This document shows positions 52,849 through 63,525 of a stretch of DNA of 64,000 bases, in pieces. Every line of letters starts with the position of its first letter. Within the stretch, counting starts at the first letter, position 1. The translations under genes and the position numbers were made by a program. Source of the stretch: Lysinibacillus sphaericus (GTDB lineage Bacteria > Bacillota > Bacilli > Bacillales_A > Planococcaceae); contig NZ_SADV01000005.1 of assembly GCF_006864135.1 (NCBI RefSeq), positions 124,001 through 188,000 on the forward strand, read 5' to 3'. The notes under the pieces were generated by a model, which saw only the letters and a list, made by a program, of their open reading frames with translations, ran no database searches and was not told the origin of the DNA.

Positions 52849-53942
52849 GAAATATATGTTTCGTAATTAGCACGCTTTTGTATACACGCTGCCGCACGTT
52901 CACGATCACTTTCACTTTGTAAGCTAATAACAAGAATCCCGAAAACGTCTTCTCGTGACTCGACGATACGTAAATTTGTAATACTAATCGCTTCGTCTGC
53001 AAGTAAGCCTGTCACCTCAGAAATAACCCCCGGATAGTCAGGAACATCCACATATAAGTCAAATGATGTGAACATTGCTCCAGCACTAATCGGTAATTCA
53101 TCTCTTAGCTCTTTAGCAACAGCAAAGTATGTTTCTATGTCATCTGAGCTACCATTGAAAAGCAGCTCCTTCACACGACTCATTTCCTTTTCCCAGCCTT
53201 CTAGCTGTGCAATTAACTCTTCTCGATTTTGTAATGTAATATCTCGCCATAAAACTGGATTGGACGAGGCAATACGCGTTACATCACGGAAGCCACCTGC
53301 AGCAAGTGAGCGTGTCATCGGATATTCCCCGTTTTCTCCGCCCAATTGATGCACAAGAGAAGCAGCAACGACATGCGGAAAATGACTTACTACAGCTGTC
53401 ATATGATCATGCTCACGAGCAGATACACTAACAACCTTTGCATGTGTAAATTTTAAGAGACTTTCAAGCTGTGCCATATTGACAATTTCTTCACCGGCGA
53501 GCGGTGTTAGCATATAATACGCATTTTCAAAAAGGTGAGCCTTTGCAGCTAAAACACCGCTTTTATGTGAGCCTGCCATTGGATGTCCTCCAATAAAGGT
53601 AATACCTAACTCACGTAGTTCCCCAGCCTTTTGCATAATCTTCTTTTTTGTACTCCCTGTATCTGTTACGATGACTTTATTTTTTAACGGCCATGTTTTT
53701 AATTGTTCCATCCATTCAAGCGTTGCGTTGACAGGAGTTCCAAAAATGATTACATCCACGTCGGCCACCACTTCTTTTGGATCTGTCACAATATCATGAA
53801 CAATATTTAATGTTTTCGCATGTTCACGAGTTTTCGGATCCATATCATAGCCAATAATTTTTGTTTCTGGTGCCTTTTGCAATGCCAATGCAATCGAGCC
53901 TCCAATTAGGCCTAGCCCAATAACAAGCACGTTGCGTATCAT
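52845..53942 (-). CDS. tyrA: Prephenate dehydrogenase with ACT domain
   Basis: It converts prephenate to 4-hydroxyphenylpyruvate with NAD for tyrosine synthesis. NAD-binding site is [18 protein letters not shown]; catalytic parts are [25 protein letters not shown] and [19 protein letters not shown]-terminal ACT domain (about residues 290-365, [25 protein letters not shown]) probably senses tyrosine. Length is 365 residues. The start ATG overlaps the hisC stop (ATGA). Confidence 0.96.
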   Translation of the reverse strand: MIRNVLVIGLGLIGGSIALALQKAPETKIIGYDMDPKTREHAKTLNIVHDIVTDPKEVVADVDVIIFGTPVNATLEWMEQLKTWPLKNKVIVTDTGSTKKKIMQKAGELRELGITFIGGHPMAGSHKSGVLAAKAHLFENAYYMLTPLAGEEIVNMAQLESLLKFTHAKVVSVSAREHDHMTAVVSHFPHVVAASLVHQLGGENGEYPMTRSLAAGGFRDVTRIASSNPVLWRDITLQNREELIAQLEGWEKEMSRVKELLFNGSSDDIETYFAVAKELRDELPISAGAMFTSFDLYVDVPDYPGVISEVTGLLADEAISITNLRIVESREDVFGILVISLQSESDRERAAACIQKRANYETYIS

Positions 53943-55039
53943 GCGAAAACTCCTTGCTCTTTTAGGACGTTTTCAAGGTGGCGTAACAACGCTGCATTTT
54001 GATCCTCTGTTCCGATTGTCACGCGGATAAACCCAGGTAATCCTAAAGCATTTCCACTGCGGACTATAAAACCTCGTTTCATTAGCTCATTGAAAACAAC
54101 ATCACTATCAGTATTCGTATTAAAGAAAATAAAGTTCGTATCAGAAGGGAAGTATTTTAAATTATGTTTCTCACAAAATTCAATATATTGTTTTTTACCT
54201 TTTTCATTTGCTTCACGGCAAGCATTTATATATTCTTGATCACTTAAAGCTATTGCCGCAACTGCTTGACTTAAAATTGTATTATTAAATGGCGCTCTTA
54301 CTGGATCAAGCTTTGCAATTACTTCTGGTTGCCCAATTGCATAACCAACTCGGAAAGAAGCAAGACCATATGCTTTTGAGAATGTACGCATTAATAGTAC
54401 ATTTGGAAACTCTTCTATTAAAGGTAGAGTATCTTTATGACCAGGATGCGTTACGTATTCGATATATGCCTCATCTAAAACTACTAGCACATCATTTGGA
54501 ACCTTAGCTAAAAATGCTCGCAACTCAACATCAGGTATCACCACACCTGTTGGATTATTTGGACTACAAATCCAAACGATCGATGTATTACCATCAATTG
54601 CTTCTGCCATTGCATCTAGATCATGTGCACCTTCGATACAAGGAACTTTACGTACCTCTGCGCCTTCTATTTCAGCATTGTGCCGGTATTGGGAGAAGGA
54701 TGGGTCTGCCATCACTGTGTTTACACCTGGATACAACAATGCACGAGTAATAATTGCAATAATATCGTCAGAGCCGTTACCAAAAAGAAGCTGTGTTTCT
54801 TTGACACCTAGATGATTTGCAACAGCTGTACGTAAATTTTGCGCATAGCCGTCTGGATAGATCGCATGATTTACTGAATTATTTTGTAAATAAGCAGTTA
54901 CCTTAGGTGAGCACCCAAATGGGTTTTCATTAGATGCTAATTTTACGACTTCTTGTAAGCCATATTCACGTTGTACTTCTTCAATTGGTTTGCCAGGCTT
55001 ATATGCTTGCATACCGTCCAATTGTTGTTTCCATTTCAT
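53939..55039 (-). CDS. hisC: Histidinol-phosphate / aromatic aminotransferase
   Basis: A PLP-dependent fold-type I aminotransferase. In Bacillus the enzyme acts both in histidine synthesis and on phenylpyruvate/4-hydroxyphenylpyruvate, which fits its place beside tyrA. Motifs are VVKLASNENPFGCSP, WICSPNNPTGVVIP, VLDEAYIEYV and the PLP lysine in RTFSKAYGLASFRVGY. The ATG at 55039 has GAGGAG at nine bases and gives MKWKQQLDGMQAYKPGKP; the ATG at 55048 is too close to it. Confidence 0.94.
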   Translation of the reverse strand: MKWKQQLDGMQAYKPGKPIEEVQREYGLQEVVKLASNENPFGCSPKVTAYLQNNSVNHAIYPDGYAQNLRTAVANHLGVKETQLLFGNGSDDIIAIITRALLYPGVNTVMADPSFSQYRHNAEIEGAEVRKVPCIEGAHDLDAMAEAIDGNTSIVWICSPNNPTGVVIPDVELRAFLAKVPNDVLVVLDEAYIEYVTHPGHKDTLPLIEEFPNVLLMRTFSKAYGLASFRVGYAIGQPEVIAKLDPVRAPFNNTILSQAVAAIALSDQEYINACREANEKGKKQYIEFCEKHNLKYFPSDTNFIFFNTNTDSDVVFNELMKRGFIVRSGNALGLPGFIRVTIGTEDQNAALLRHLENVLKEQGVFA

Positions 55040-55056
55040 CTCAAACATCTCCTCTA

Positions 55057-55425
55057 TTATTTAGCTTGGGCTAAATCTGGTCTTAATTTCACTGCATCAT
55101 TGAGATACAAGTGTTTTACATCCTTTTGTGCTACTTCCACATTTGCATGGATTAATACACGAATACAAAGTGGTAATGCGTTTGGCACGTCCATTTCATG
55201 CGTACACATGACAGGCACATATTGCCATCCGTCCATTAACCGTACAGCACGTGCCGGAAATGCTGACGTAATATCAGGTGTTGTAGATATTAATATGGAA
55301 GCAATATCATCTATTTCTACATTATTGGTTGCTACAACTTCACGCACTAATCTTGCTGTCTCATTCCATACAAGCTCTGGCTTGTCAGATTCAATTGTAA
55401 TTGCTCCTCTAAGTCCACGAATCAT
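55057..55425 (-). CDS. aroH: Chorismate mutase, AroH type
   Basis: 122 residues of the trimeric Bacillus-type chorismate mutase that makes prephenate. Conserved parts are MIRGLRGAITIESD with the active Arg, ISTTPDITSAFPARAVR, and VPVMCTHEMDVPNALPLCIRVL. The ATG overlaps the aroB stop (ATGA). In B. subtilis trpEDCFBA follow aroH; here hisC follows after 17 bases. Confidence 0.96.
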   Translation of the reverse strand: MIRGLRGAITIESDKPELVWNETARLVREVVATNNVEIDDIASILISTTPDITSAFPARAVRLMDGWQYVPVMCTHEMDVPNALPLCIRVLIHANVEVAQKDVKHLYLNDAVKLRPDLAQAK

Positions 55426-56513
55426 ACAAGCACCTCCGCTAATAGTTGTCGGAATTCGGCATCTACTTCTCTACACTCCGCTAAATCAATTGGTTGCACG
55501 AACGGTTTACCAATTTTCTCCAACAACACAAATTGTAAAATACCATACTCCGCTTTTTTATCTTTCATTAAATACTCTGTTAACTGTTCAAATGAATATT
55601 CTTTTACAGCTTCAAATGGATAGCCATTCTTCACTGCAAACTGCAAAAATGCTGTAGTGAAGTTACGATCTAATTCACCGTATCGTTCACTTAATAATAA
55701 ACAATATACTAGACCAATCATGACAGCCTCGCCATGTGCTACTTTTCCATAACCAGCGGCCGCTTCAATGGCATGCCCATAAGTATGGCCTAGATTTAAA
55801 AATTTTCGCACAGATTGCTCAGTCTCGTCCTCTGCTACTATTTGCGCCTTCACTTCAATACCTTTTCTAAGCTGTTTCGCTAATTCTTCGGTCGTGAAAT
55901 GAATAACTGTCTCAGCAGCCATTAATTCCTCTAACCACGCTGCATTAGAAATCATCGCATGCTTGATCACTTCTGCTGTTCCTGAACGTACCTCGCGTTC
56001 AGGTAAGCTTTCGATAAAGACAGTATCGTAAATAACTCCCTCAGGTTGATAAAACGCACCAATCATATTCTTACCTAGCGGATGGTTAATAGCTGTTTTA
56101 CCACCTACTGCTGAGTCATGTGCCAAAATCGTCGTTGGGATTTGAATAAACGGCACCCCTCGCATATAAGTAGCTGCAACAAAGCCTGTTAAATCACCTA
56201 CAGCTCCCCCACCAAATGCAAAAACAAATGATTTACGCGAGCATTTTTGTTCAAGTAAAAATGTTTGCGCTGCATTGTATTGTTCAAAGGTTTTACATGC
56301 CTCACCACCTGGTAAGACAAAGACCTCAAAATGATAAGGGAAATTAGCCTTGAAATAATCTCCTTGTGCTGCCCACACATTAGCATCCGTAAAAACAATG
56401 AGCTTATCCGCTTTTTGAAGCTTATCATCAAATGATTTTACTGCTTCTACTAAAAATTTATGACCAAGGACAACCTCATATTGATGCGATTTCGTCGCTA
56501 CTGGTACTCGCAT
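55422..56513 (-). CDS. aroB: 3-dehydroquinate synthase
   Basis: Second enzyme of the shikimate pathway; NAD- and metal-dependent. Motifs are FAFGGGAVGDLTGFVAATYMRG, PTTILAHDSAVGGKTAINHPLGKN, and the metal-ligand His in NLGHTYGHAIEAA and AHGEAVMIGLVY. Length is 363 residues. One base separates it from aroC. Confidence 0.97.
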   Translation of the reverse strand: MRVPVATKSHQYEVVLGHKFLVEAVKSFDDKLQKADKLIVFTDANVWAAQGDYFKANFPYHFEVFVLPGGEACKTFEQYNAAQTFLLEQKCSRKSFVFAFGGGAVGDLTGFVAATYMRGVPFIQIPTTILAHDSAVGGKTAINHPLGKNMIGAFYQPEGVIYDTVFIESLPEREVRSGTAEVIKHAMISNAAWLEELMAAETVIHFTTEELAKQLRKGIEVKAQIVAEDETEQSVRKFLNLGHTYGHAIEAAAGYGKVAHGEAVMIGLVYCLLLSERYGELDRNFTTAFLQFAVKNGYPFEAVKEYSFEQLTEYLMKDKKAEYGILQFVLLEKIGKPFVQPIDLAECREVDAEFRQLLAEVLV

Positions 56514-56514
56514 A

Positions 56515-57696
56515 TTAGAACCCCTTTGTATAACGACGGTGTTCGTCGATTTGAGCTTTTAGTTGAGGTAATTGATCGCTATGGAATTGTTCTAATATTG
56601 CATTCGCTATTTCCCAGGCAATAACATGCTCTGCAACAACTGATGCTGCAGGTACTGCACAGCTATCCGAGCGCTCTACACTTGCTTTAAATGGCTCTTT
56701 CGTTTCAATATCTACACTTTGCAACGGTTTATATAAAGTAGGAATTGGTTTCATGACACCACGTACGACAATTGGCATTCCAGTAGACATTCCCCCTTCT
56801 AAACCACCAAGTCGGTTGGTTGCACGTGTATAGCCTTCTTCCTCTGACCAAATGATTTCATCATGAACTTCAGAGCCTTTACGGCGCGCCATTTCAAAGC
56901 CAATTCCAAATTCAACACCTTTAAATGCATTGATAGATAACATGGCAGCTGCTAATTTTGCATCTAACTTACGGTCATAATGAACGTATGAACCGACACC
57001 AGCTGGCATTCCTTCAACGATGACTTCAACAACACCACCAATTGAGTCACCCGCTTTTTTCGCTTCATCAATTGCCTCCACCATTTTTGCCGAAGCCTCT
57101 GGATCAACGCAATAGCAAGGATCTGCTTCAACAATGGCACGAATTTCATCTGCAGATTTTCCTTCCACTACGGAAGTATCTGCCTTAATACCAACGATTT
57201 CTGTTACATGTGCCACAATGGAAATGCCTAATTCATTTAATAGCGCTTTAGCAACAGAACCTACTGCTACACGAACAGTTGTCTCACGCGCCGAAGAACG
57301 CTCTAGTACATTACGTAAATCACGGTGTCCGTATTTCATGCCTCCTACTAAATCTGCATGCCCTGGTCGAGGACGTGAAATTTGACGTTTGATATCTTCA
57401 GGATTCACATCTTCTGCTAAAGGTTCTGCTCCCATAATTTTTGTCCAGTGCTTCCAGTCATCATTTGTGACTACGAGTGCTACAGGAGAACCAAGTGTTT
57501 GTCCATGACGAACACCAGCGACCACTTCCACTGTATCTGTTTCGATTTGCATACGGCGGCCGCGTCCATGTCCTCCTTGACGACGTTTTAAATCGTGGTT
57601 AATTTTTTCTGCTGAAATTGGTAAGAGCGACGGTAGGCCCTCAATAATTGTTGTTAATTGGGGTCCGTGTGACTCTCCCGCTGTTAAGTAACGCAT
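56515..57696 (-). CDS. aroC: Chorismate synthase
   Basis: Last enzyme of the shikimate pathway, FMN-dependent (aroF in B. subtilis). Motifs are [64 protein letters not shown], and [13 protein letters not shown]. Length is 393 residues. First gene of the minus-strand aroC-aroB-aroH-hisC-tyrA-aroA block. Confidence 0.97.
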   Translation of the reverse strand: MRYLTAGESHGPQLTTIIEGLPSLLPISAEKINHDLKRRQGGHGRGRRMQIETDTVEVVAGVRHGQTLGSPVALVVTNDDWKHWTKIMGAEPLAEDVNPEDIKRQISRPRPGHADLVGGMKYGHRDLRNVLERSSARETTVRVAVGSVAKALLNELGISIVAHVTEIVGIKADTSVVEGKSADEIRAIVEADPCYCVDPEASAKMVEAIDEAKKAGDSIGGVVEVIVEGMPAGVGSYVHYDRKLDAKLAAAMLSINAFKGVEFGIGFEMARRKGSEVHDEIIWSEEEGYTRATNRLGGLEGGMSTGMPIVVRGVMKPIPTLYKPLQSVDIETKEPFKASVERSDSCAVPAASVVAEHVIAWEIANAILEQFHSDQLPQLKAQIDEHRRYTKGF

Positions 57697-58011
57697 AAAC
57701 GCTTTCTCCCTTCAACTCGCTAAAGTATGTATTTTTCACTATAACATATATTCTCTAAAAAAACAGTCCTTTTGCAATTGTCTTTTAACACTCATTTTAA
57801 TGATTCGCAAATTCCGAATCATTGAAAGCAACTCCTATCGTTTTCGAAGTTAGTTTAGATGTAATGTTAAATTTGAATATTCTGAACGATTTGTTCGAAA
57901 AAAATTTCATCATCTCCACTAATTGTTAGTCTTCACCAATCAGTTAATCCCCTACCTAAGCTTTCGTTAAATTTTGTGGTTGGAGTCTTACTGCCTGAGA
58001 TGCGAGATAAC
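57697..58011. other. aroC upstream region with a palindrome
   Basis: About 315 bases. AATGATTCG (57799-57807) and CGAATCATT (57815-57823) form a perfect inverted repeat with a seven-base centre, about 100 bases before aroC. It may be an operator or leader hairpin. No gene, T-box or known riboswitch pattern was recognised. Confidence 0.45.
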
Positions 58012-58052
58012 TAAAAAAATACGCTTTTTGCTTATATCAAGCGAAAAGCGCA
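58012..58052 (-). terminator. Terminator after cheR
   Basis: GCTTTTTGCTT pairs with AAGCGAAAAGC, with one mismatch. A run of seven T follows on the minus strand, about 85 bases past the cheR stop. Confidence 0.7.
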
Positions 58053-58135
58053 CGATTCATCTATGTCTAAAACTTCGGAAATATGTACATGACATTCATA
58101 TTGTCTCTGTACGAATGCTTTTCTCATATTATTAA

Positions 58136-58939
<804 letters not shown>

Positions 58940-58990
58940 TTATAGCGGAAAAGTGCCATTTCTGAAATAGTCTTTCACATGTAATCCAAG

Positions 58991-59218
58991 TTACTTAGTT
59001 GAGTTTTGTTTTTCCTCTAACAATAACACTTTGGATTGCTCTAATTCTAGACGTAATTTTTCTGTCTCCATCGTATACGTTTCTAATCTTAGCTTCTCTA
59101 GCTCTACTTCCTTTTCAATTGCCTTCAATTTAATATTTTGTTTTTTTGTATGTGTATCTGTAAAAATACCTGCTAAACAAATAACTACTCCTGCAATAAT
59201 CCCCATCTCCGCTATCAA
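58991..59218 (-). CDS. Small protein with membrane helix and coiled coil
   Basis: 75 residues from the TTG at 59218 (78 from the GTG at 59227). One N-terminal membrane helix (GIIAGVVICLAGIFTD) is followed by a long charged helix with leucine/isoleucine heptads, KAIEKEVELEKLRLETY and EKLRLELEQSKVLLLEEK, typical of a coiled coil. AAAGGA lies upstream. I do not recognise the family. It might anchor or oligomerise beside cheR, but nothing shows a chemotaxis role. Confidence 0.65.
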   Translation of the reverse strand: MIAEMGIIAGVVICLAGIFTDTHTKKQNIKLKAIEKEVELEKLRLETYTMETEKLRLELEQSKVLLLEEKQNSTK

Positions 59219-59309
59219 TACGTCCACATCCTTTCATTAATAATGATTATACGGCAAAATGGAAAAAAAGCTAAAATATTCTCTTTACCATGTGTTAAAC
59301 GTAGCTAGA

Positions 59310-59375
59310 TCAATTATGTCTCGGCATAATAGCGTATAGACTTTGTGCTAGTACAAAGCCGGAACCCCACGTTAT
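59310..59375 (+). repeat. Dispersed repeat family A, short copy A6
   Basis: CAATTATGTC-TC-GGCATAAT is followed by AGCGTATAGACTTTGTGC and a CTTTGTGC/GTACAAAG inverted repeat. Only the 5' part of the family is present. Confidence 0.6.
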
Positions 59376-59409
59376 GGGTATAAGCCTATATCCCTTATAT
59401 TTTTACGTA

Positions 59410-59446
59410 AAAAATGAAGGTAGTTAGTCACCACCTTCATTTTTTA
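59410..59446. terminator. Strong bidirectional terminator after the acyl-CoA synthetase gene
   Basis: AAAAAATGAAGGT (59410-59422) pairs perfectly with ACCTTCATTTTTT (59434-59446). Confidence 0.85.
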
Positions 59447-59453
59447 TAGTCTC

Positions 59454-61079
59454 CTAAACCTCTACACGATAATCCCTTAAATCATCTCGCAATTTCACCT
59501 TCATGAATTTTCCTACAGAAGTTTTCGGTATTTCATTTAAAAATACTACATCATCAGGAATCCATGTTTTATGGAATTGCGATCGTAAAACTTCTAGTAG
59601 CTCGGATTTCGTAATGGAATCCTTATATTCAGGCTTTGGTACAACACATGCTAAAGGTCGTTCAATCCATTTTTCGTGGGGAATGGCTATTACAGCAGCC
59701 TCAAACACTTTAGGATGTGACATCAAAGCATTTTCAAGCTCTACTGAAGAAATCCATTCTCCACCGCTTTTAATTAAATCTTTTGTACGATCTGTAATTT
59801 TAATATAACCATCTACTGTCACTACAGCAATATCACCAGTGTAAAGCCAGCCATCTTTAAAGGCTTCCTTTGTTCGTTCATCGTTATAATACTCGGCTGC
59901 AATCCACGGGCCCCTAATTGTCAATTCGCCCATTGTTTTGCCATCCCAAGGGACTTCACCGTTTTCATTGACTACGCGTGTTTCAATAAGCGGTACTGTT
60001 ATTCCTTGCGTAATACGAACATCCATTTTTTCATCCATCGTATAATCTTGCATATGTGTTAAATACGTCGATATACTAACAAGTGGCGATGTCTCGGTCA
60101 TACCGTAGCCCGTCATGTAAGGAATTTTAAGTTCCTCCTCAAAGCCACGAGTTAGACCGAGCGGCGATGCTGAGCCTCCACATACAATCAACCGTATCGA
60201 AGACAAATTACGAGGATTTTTGCGTTGCTCCTGCAATACCCCAAGCCAAATTGTCGGTACTCCTGCAGTCAGTGTTACCTTATATGTTTCGATTAAATCA
60301 AGTAATAGCTGTGGAGTAAACATTGGCCCTGGTAGTACCTGGGTAGCACCAAATAATACACCAGCAAACGGAAATCCCCACGCATTCGCATGAAACATCG
60401 GTACAACAGGTAGTAAAACATCAGCCTCGCCTATTGCAATACTATCGGAGAGTCCTGCTGCCATAGTATGGAGAACAATACTACGATGCGTATACACTAC
60501 ACCCTTTGGCATTCCTGTAGTGGCACTTGTGTAGCACATGCCAGCAGGTGTATTTTCATCTAAATCATCTGGGAATCTAAAATTCTCATTCGCTTCTTCG
60601 AGTAATGCCTCATAAGATAGAGCATTCGGTAATGGGATGTTTTCTAGCACAACAGCATCTCCCATTACGATAAAACACTTTACCGATTTAAGCTGTGAGA
60701 CAATCGGTGCAAGAAGTGGAACTAAGTTATCATCAATTAGTAATATTTCATCTTCTGCATGGTTTATAACATAAGCAATGTGCTCAGGTGCTAATCGAAT
60801 ATTTATCATATGCAAGACAGCTCCCGCGCATGGGACTGCAAAATATGCTTCTAAATGACGGTGGTGATTCCAAGCAAAGGTACCTACCTTCATACCTCGC
60901 TCCATTCCTAGCTTTGTAAGGGCATCTGCTAGCATACGAGTTCGTTTTACATATTCTTTATATGTAAACTCGTGAATTGATGTAGAGCTTGTCCGCGAAT
61001 ATATTTTTTTCGCATAAAAAAATCGTTCTGCTCGATCCAAAAAACTTGTTAATAATAAAGGTGTATCCATCATATGCAT
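59454..61079 (-). CDS. Long- or medium-chain fatty acid-CoA ligase
   Basis: A 541-residue AMP-forming acyl-CoA synthetase that activates fatty acids. Motifs are YTSATTGMPKGVVYTHRS (ATP loop), GYGMTETSPLVS, WLYTGDIAVVTVDGYIKITDRTKDLIKSGGEWIS and PKTSVGKFMKVKLR with the catalytic Lys. No membrane segment. GGGGAG lies seven bases before the ATG. With the SDR and thiolase downstream in position but transcribed before it, it makes a lipid-degradation group; a family B repeat lies between. Confidence 0.92.
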   Translation of the reverse strand: MHMMDTPLLLTSFLDRAERFFYAKKIYSRTSSTSIHEFTYKEYVKRTRMLADALTKLGMERGMKVGTFAWNHHRHLEAYFAVPCAGAVLHMINIRLAPEHIAYVINHAEDEILLIDDNLVPLLAPIVSQLKSVKCFIVMGDAVVLENIPLPNALSYEALLEEANENFRFPDDLDENTPAGMCYTSATTGMPKGVVYTHRSIVLHTMAAGLSDSIAIGEADVLLPVVPMFHANAWGFPFAGVLFGATQVLPGPMFTPQLLLDLIETYKVTLTAGVPTIWLGVLQEQRKNPRNLSSIRLIVCGGSASPLGLTRGFEEELKIPYMTGYGMTETSPLVSISTYLTHMQDYTMDEKMDVRITQGITVPLIETRVVNENGEVPWDGKTMGELTIRGPWIAAEYYNDERTKEAFKDGWLYTGDIAVVTVDGYIKITDRTKDLIKSGGEWISSVELENALMSHPKVFEAAVIAIPHEKWIERPLACVVPKPEYKDSITKSELLEVLRSQFHKTWIPDDVVFLNEIPKTSVGKFMKVKLRDDLRDYRVEV

Positions 61080-61509
61080 AGAAACGCTCCCCTTTGTTTA
61101 TATAAATTTTTGAATCGTCCAAGGCTAACTGCTACTACCAATAATTACATATAAAAGGATCATCACCAAAACGTGTAGTTGATTTCCGTTCCGGCTGGGC
61201 GCTTTTTTGCTGATGCTTCGCTTTCGCGCAGAGCAAAGCTACCTGGGGGCGTCCGATGAACCGCTAATCCCCAAGGAGTCGCCCAGCCCCCACTCCACTC
61301 AACTTATTTACATAGTAGACGTTTTAACAAAAGTCATCTACAACTCTTGGTGTGAACCATATAAAACAAGTTATTTTTTCGCTCGCTGCCGCAGACAAAT
61401 ACCTTTTAACTTCCGTGCTTCACAAATGCGTAATCACAGGAGCCTTTCTCTCTTTGCTCTATGAACAGCCAAGCTTATTTAGTTTGAGGCGAGCACCTTG
61501 AAGTTCCCC
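61080..61509. other. Intergenic region between acyl-CoA synthetase and SDR genes
   Basis: About 430 bases. It holds repeat copy B2 and, right of it, AT-rich DNA with short pieces (CGCTCGCTGCCGCAGACAAA near 61380) like repeat family A. No coding frame was recognised. Confidence 0.55.
61177..61303 (+). repeat. Dispersed repeat family B, copy B2
   Basis: GTTGATTTCCGTTCCGGCTG at the left and GCCCCCACTCCACTCAAC at the right give terminal GTTGA/TCAAC, and GGCTGGGC pairs with GCCCAGCC inside. The middle has GCTTCGCTTTCGCGCAGAG and CCTGGGGGCGTCCGATGAAC. Compared with B1 the stem pair G-C is changed to A-T on both sides. Confidence 0.7.
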
Positions 61510-62271
61510 CTATTTTGGCTGCATACGAATCGCGCCGTCCAAGCGGATTACTTCACCATTTAATAAACCATTTTTGATAATACTTTCGACTAATAGCGCG
61601 TATTCTGATGGCTTCCCAAGTCGTTTAGGGAACGGTGTCATTTGGGCAAGTGCTGTTCTTGCTGGCTCTGCTAACGATGCAAACATTGGTGTCTCTACTA
61701 ACCCTGGAGCAATAGTCATAACACGTACCCCAATTTCAGCAAGCTCCCTAGCAATCGGCAAGGTCATCGCTGCCACACCACCCTTTGACGCGCTATATGC
61801 TGCTTGTCCTATTTGTCCATCAAATGCTGCCACAGATGCAGTATTGATAATAACGCCACGCTGACCATCCTCGTTTGGTTCATTATGTTGCATCTTCTCA
61901 GCTGCTAGGCGAATAACATTGAAAGTACCAATTAAATTTACAGAAATCACTTTTTCGAATAAATCAAGGGCATGTACACCACGCTTTGAAAGTACTTTAC
62001 TTGCATCAGCAATTCCAGCACAATTCACTGTGACATTAATGGCCCCAAACCTTGCAACTGCTTGCTCAAGACCTGCTGCTACATCAGCTTCTTTTGTGAC
62101 ATTTACACGTGCATATTGGACATTCTTCCCTAACTCCTCTACTAGTGCATGTCCTCGTTCGTCATTAAGATCAAAAATTACTGCTTTGCCACCCTCCGCA
62201 ACAATTTTACGAACCGTCGCCTCTCCTAAACCAGATGCTCCCCCTGTTACAACTGCTATTACTTCATTCAT
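61510..62271 (-). CDS. SDR oxidoreductase, 3-hydroxyacyl-CoA dehydrogenase (HSD10-like)
   Basis: 253 residues. NAD-binding [28 protein letters not shown], the catalytic [26 protein letters not shown], and [10 protein letters not shown]. The insert and the [23 protein letters not shown] end match HSD10-type 3-hydroxyacyl-CoA dehydrogenases more than fatty-acid-synthesis FabG. The ATG at 62271 follows AGGGG; a TTG at 62280 is too close. Fifteen bases after the thiolase gene, so it probably forms an operon with it. Confidence 0.9.
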   Translation of the reverse strand: MNEVIAVVTGGASGLGEATVRKIVAEGGKAVIFDLNDERGHALVEELGKNVQYARVNVTKEADVAAGLEQAVARFGAINVTVNCAGIADASKVLSKRGVHALDLFEKVISVNLIGTFNVIRLAAEKMQHNEPNEDGQRGVIINTASVAAFDGQIGQAAYSASKGGVAAMTLPIARELAEIGVRVMTIAPGLVETPMFASLAEPARTALAQMTPFPKRLGKPSEYALLVESIIKNGLLNGEVIRLDGAIRMQPK

Positions 62272-62286
62272 CAAACACAACCCCTT

Positions 62287-63435
62287 TTACATTTTTTCAA
62301 TAATAGTGGCATTCGCCATTCCCATACCTTCACAAATTGCTAGTAAGCCATAACGTAAATTTTCTCGTTCCATTCTGTATAGCATCGTTGTTAACAGTTT
62401 TGTACCTGACGCTCCTAATGGATGCCCTAAGGCAATTGCTCCTCCATATGGATTTAATTTATTTGGATCTGCTCCAATTTCATGTAACCAAACAAGTGGT
62501 ACTGGCGCAAAAGCCTCATTCACTTCATACGTATCAATTTCCTCTATCTTAAGACCTGAACGTTTTAGCGCTTGTCTAGTTGCTTCAATTGGACCAGTTA
62601 GCATTAACGTCGGATCTGAGCCAACAACAACTCTTGAAACAATTTTAGCAAGCGGTTGGATGCCAAGCTCTTGTGCCTTTTCTAAAGACATTATAACTAC
62701 CGCTGAGGCACCATCACTCATTTGACTAGCATTACCGGCTGTAATCACGCCATCTTCCTGGAATACTGTTTTAAGACCATTCAATTTATCAACTGTCGTT
62801 TCTGCCCGAGGACCCTCATCAACAGAAAACGTTGTAACTACGCCGTCTTCTTGCGTAACTTGGACAGGCAATATTTCCTTTTTAAAATGGCCCGCCTCAA
62901 TTGCAGCTAATGCTCGTCTATGACTATTGTAAGCATAGTTATTTAGCTGTTCTTTTGATAAGTTCCATTTTTCCGCTATTTTCTCGGCTGATAACCCTTG
63001 ATGTATAATTGTGTAGTTGTCTTGTAATCGTTTACCTGTATGGGCACCCTTCATGTTAGAACCCATTGACACCCTCGTCATGCTTTCAACCCCACCAGCA
63101 ATAACAATGTCCATATCCCCTGCTAAAATAGCCTGTGCTGCAAAATGTACAGCCTGCTGACTTGAGCCACATTGACGATCGATTGTCACACCAGGGACAC
63201 TATCCGGAAAGCCTGCCATTAACAATGCAGTACGCGCTATATTTGCTCCCTGTTCAGCAGTTTGCGTTACACAGCCAAAGATTACATCTTCCACCTGATC
63301 CTTATTGATACCTGCTCGTTGCACTACTTCCTGCAGAACATCTGCAGCTAAGTCATCTGCTCGAACATCGCTTAATGCCCCTTTACTCCTGCCAACCGCT
63401 GTACGAACAGCTGATACAATCACAACTTCTCTCAT
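62287..63435 (-). CDS. Acetyl-CoA C-acyltransferase (thiolase)
   Basis: 382 residues of the degradative thiolase type. The nucleophile Cys is in TIDRQCGSSQQAVHFAAQAI, the His in GGAIALGHPLGASGTKLL and the second Cys in AICEGMGMANATII. GGVESMTRV and NEAFAPVPL are also conserved. It cleaves 3-ketoacyl-CoA or forms acetoacetyl-CoA. First gene of a thiolase-SDR pair followed by an acyl-CoA synthetase, which fits a fatty-acid beta-oxidation role. Confidence 0.94.
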   Translation of the reverse strand: MREVVIVSAVRTAVGRSKGALSDVRADDLAADVLQEVVQRAGINKDQVEDVIFGCVTQTAEQGANIARTALLMAGFPDSVPGVTIDRQCGSSQQAVHFAAQAILAGDMDIVIAGGVESMTRVSMGSNMKGAHTGKRLQDNYTIIHQGLSAEKIAEKWNLSKEQLNNYAYNSHRRALAAIEAGHFKKEILPVQVTQEDGVVTTFSVDEGPRAETTVDKLNGLKTVFQEDGVITAGNASQMSDGASAVVIMSLEKAQELGIQPLAKIVSRVVVGSDPTLMLTGPIEATRQALKRSGLKIEEIDTYEVNEAFAPVPLVWLHEIGADPNKLNPYGGAIALGHPLGASGTKLLTTMLYRMERENLRYGLLAICEGMGMANATIIEKM

Positions 63436-63525
63436 AAAAAAATCCCCTTTGTACTGTCATCTCTCATTTCCTATCATCCAATGTATTTAGATGTTATGAA
63501 ATATATTCTTGATTATTAAGTTAAT

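Noticed and set aside
52763-53002. 80-residue N-terminal extension of EPSP synthase
   Set aside because: It overlaps the tyrA end in another frame, and a GGAGG site precedes the ATG that gives the standard 428 residues.
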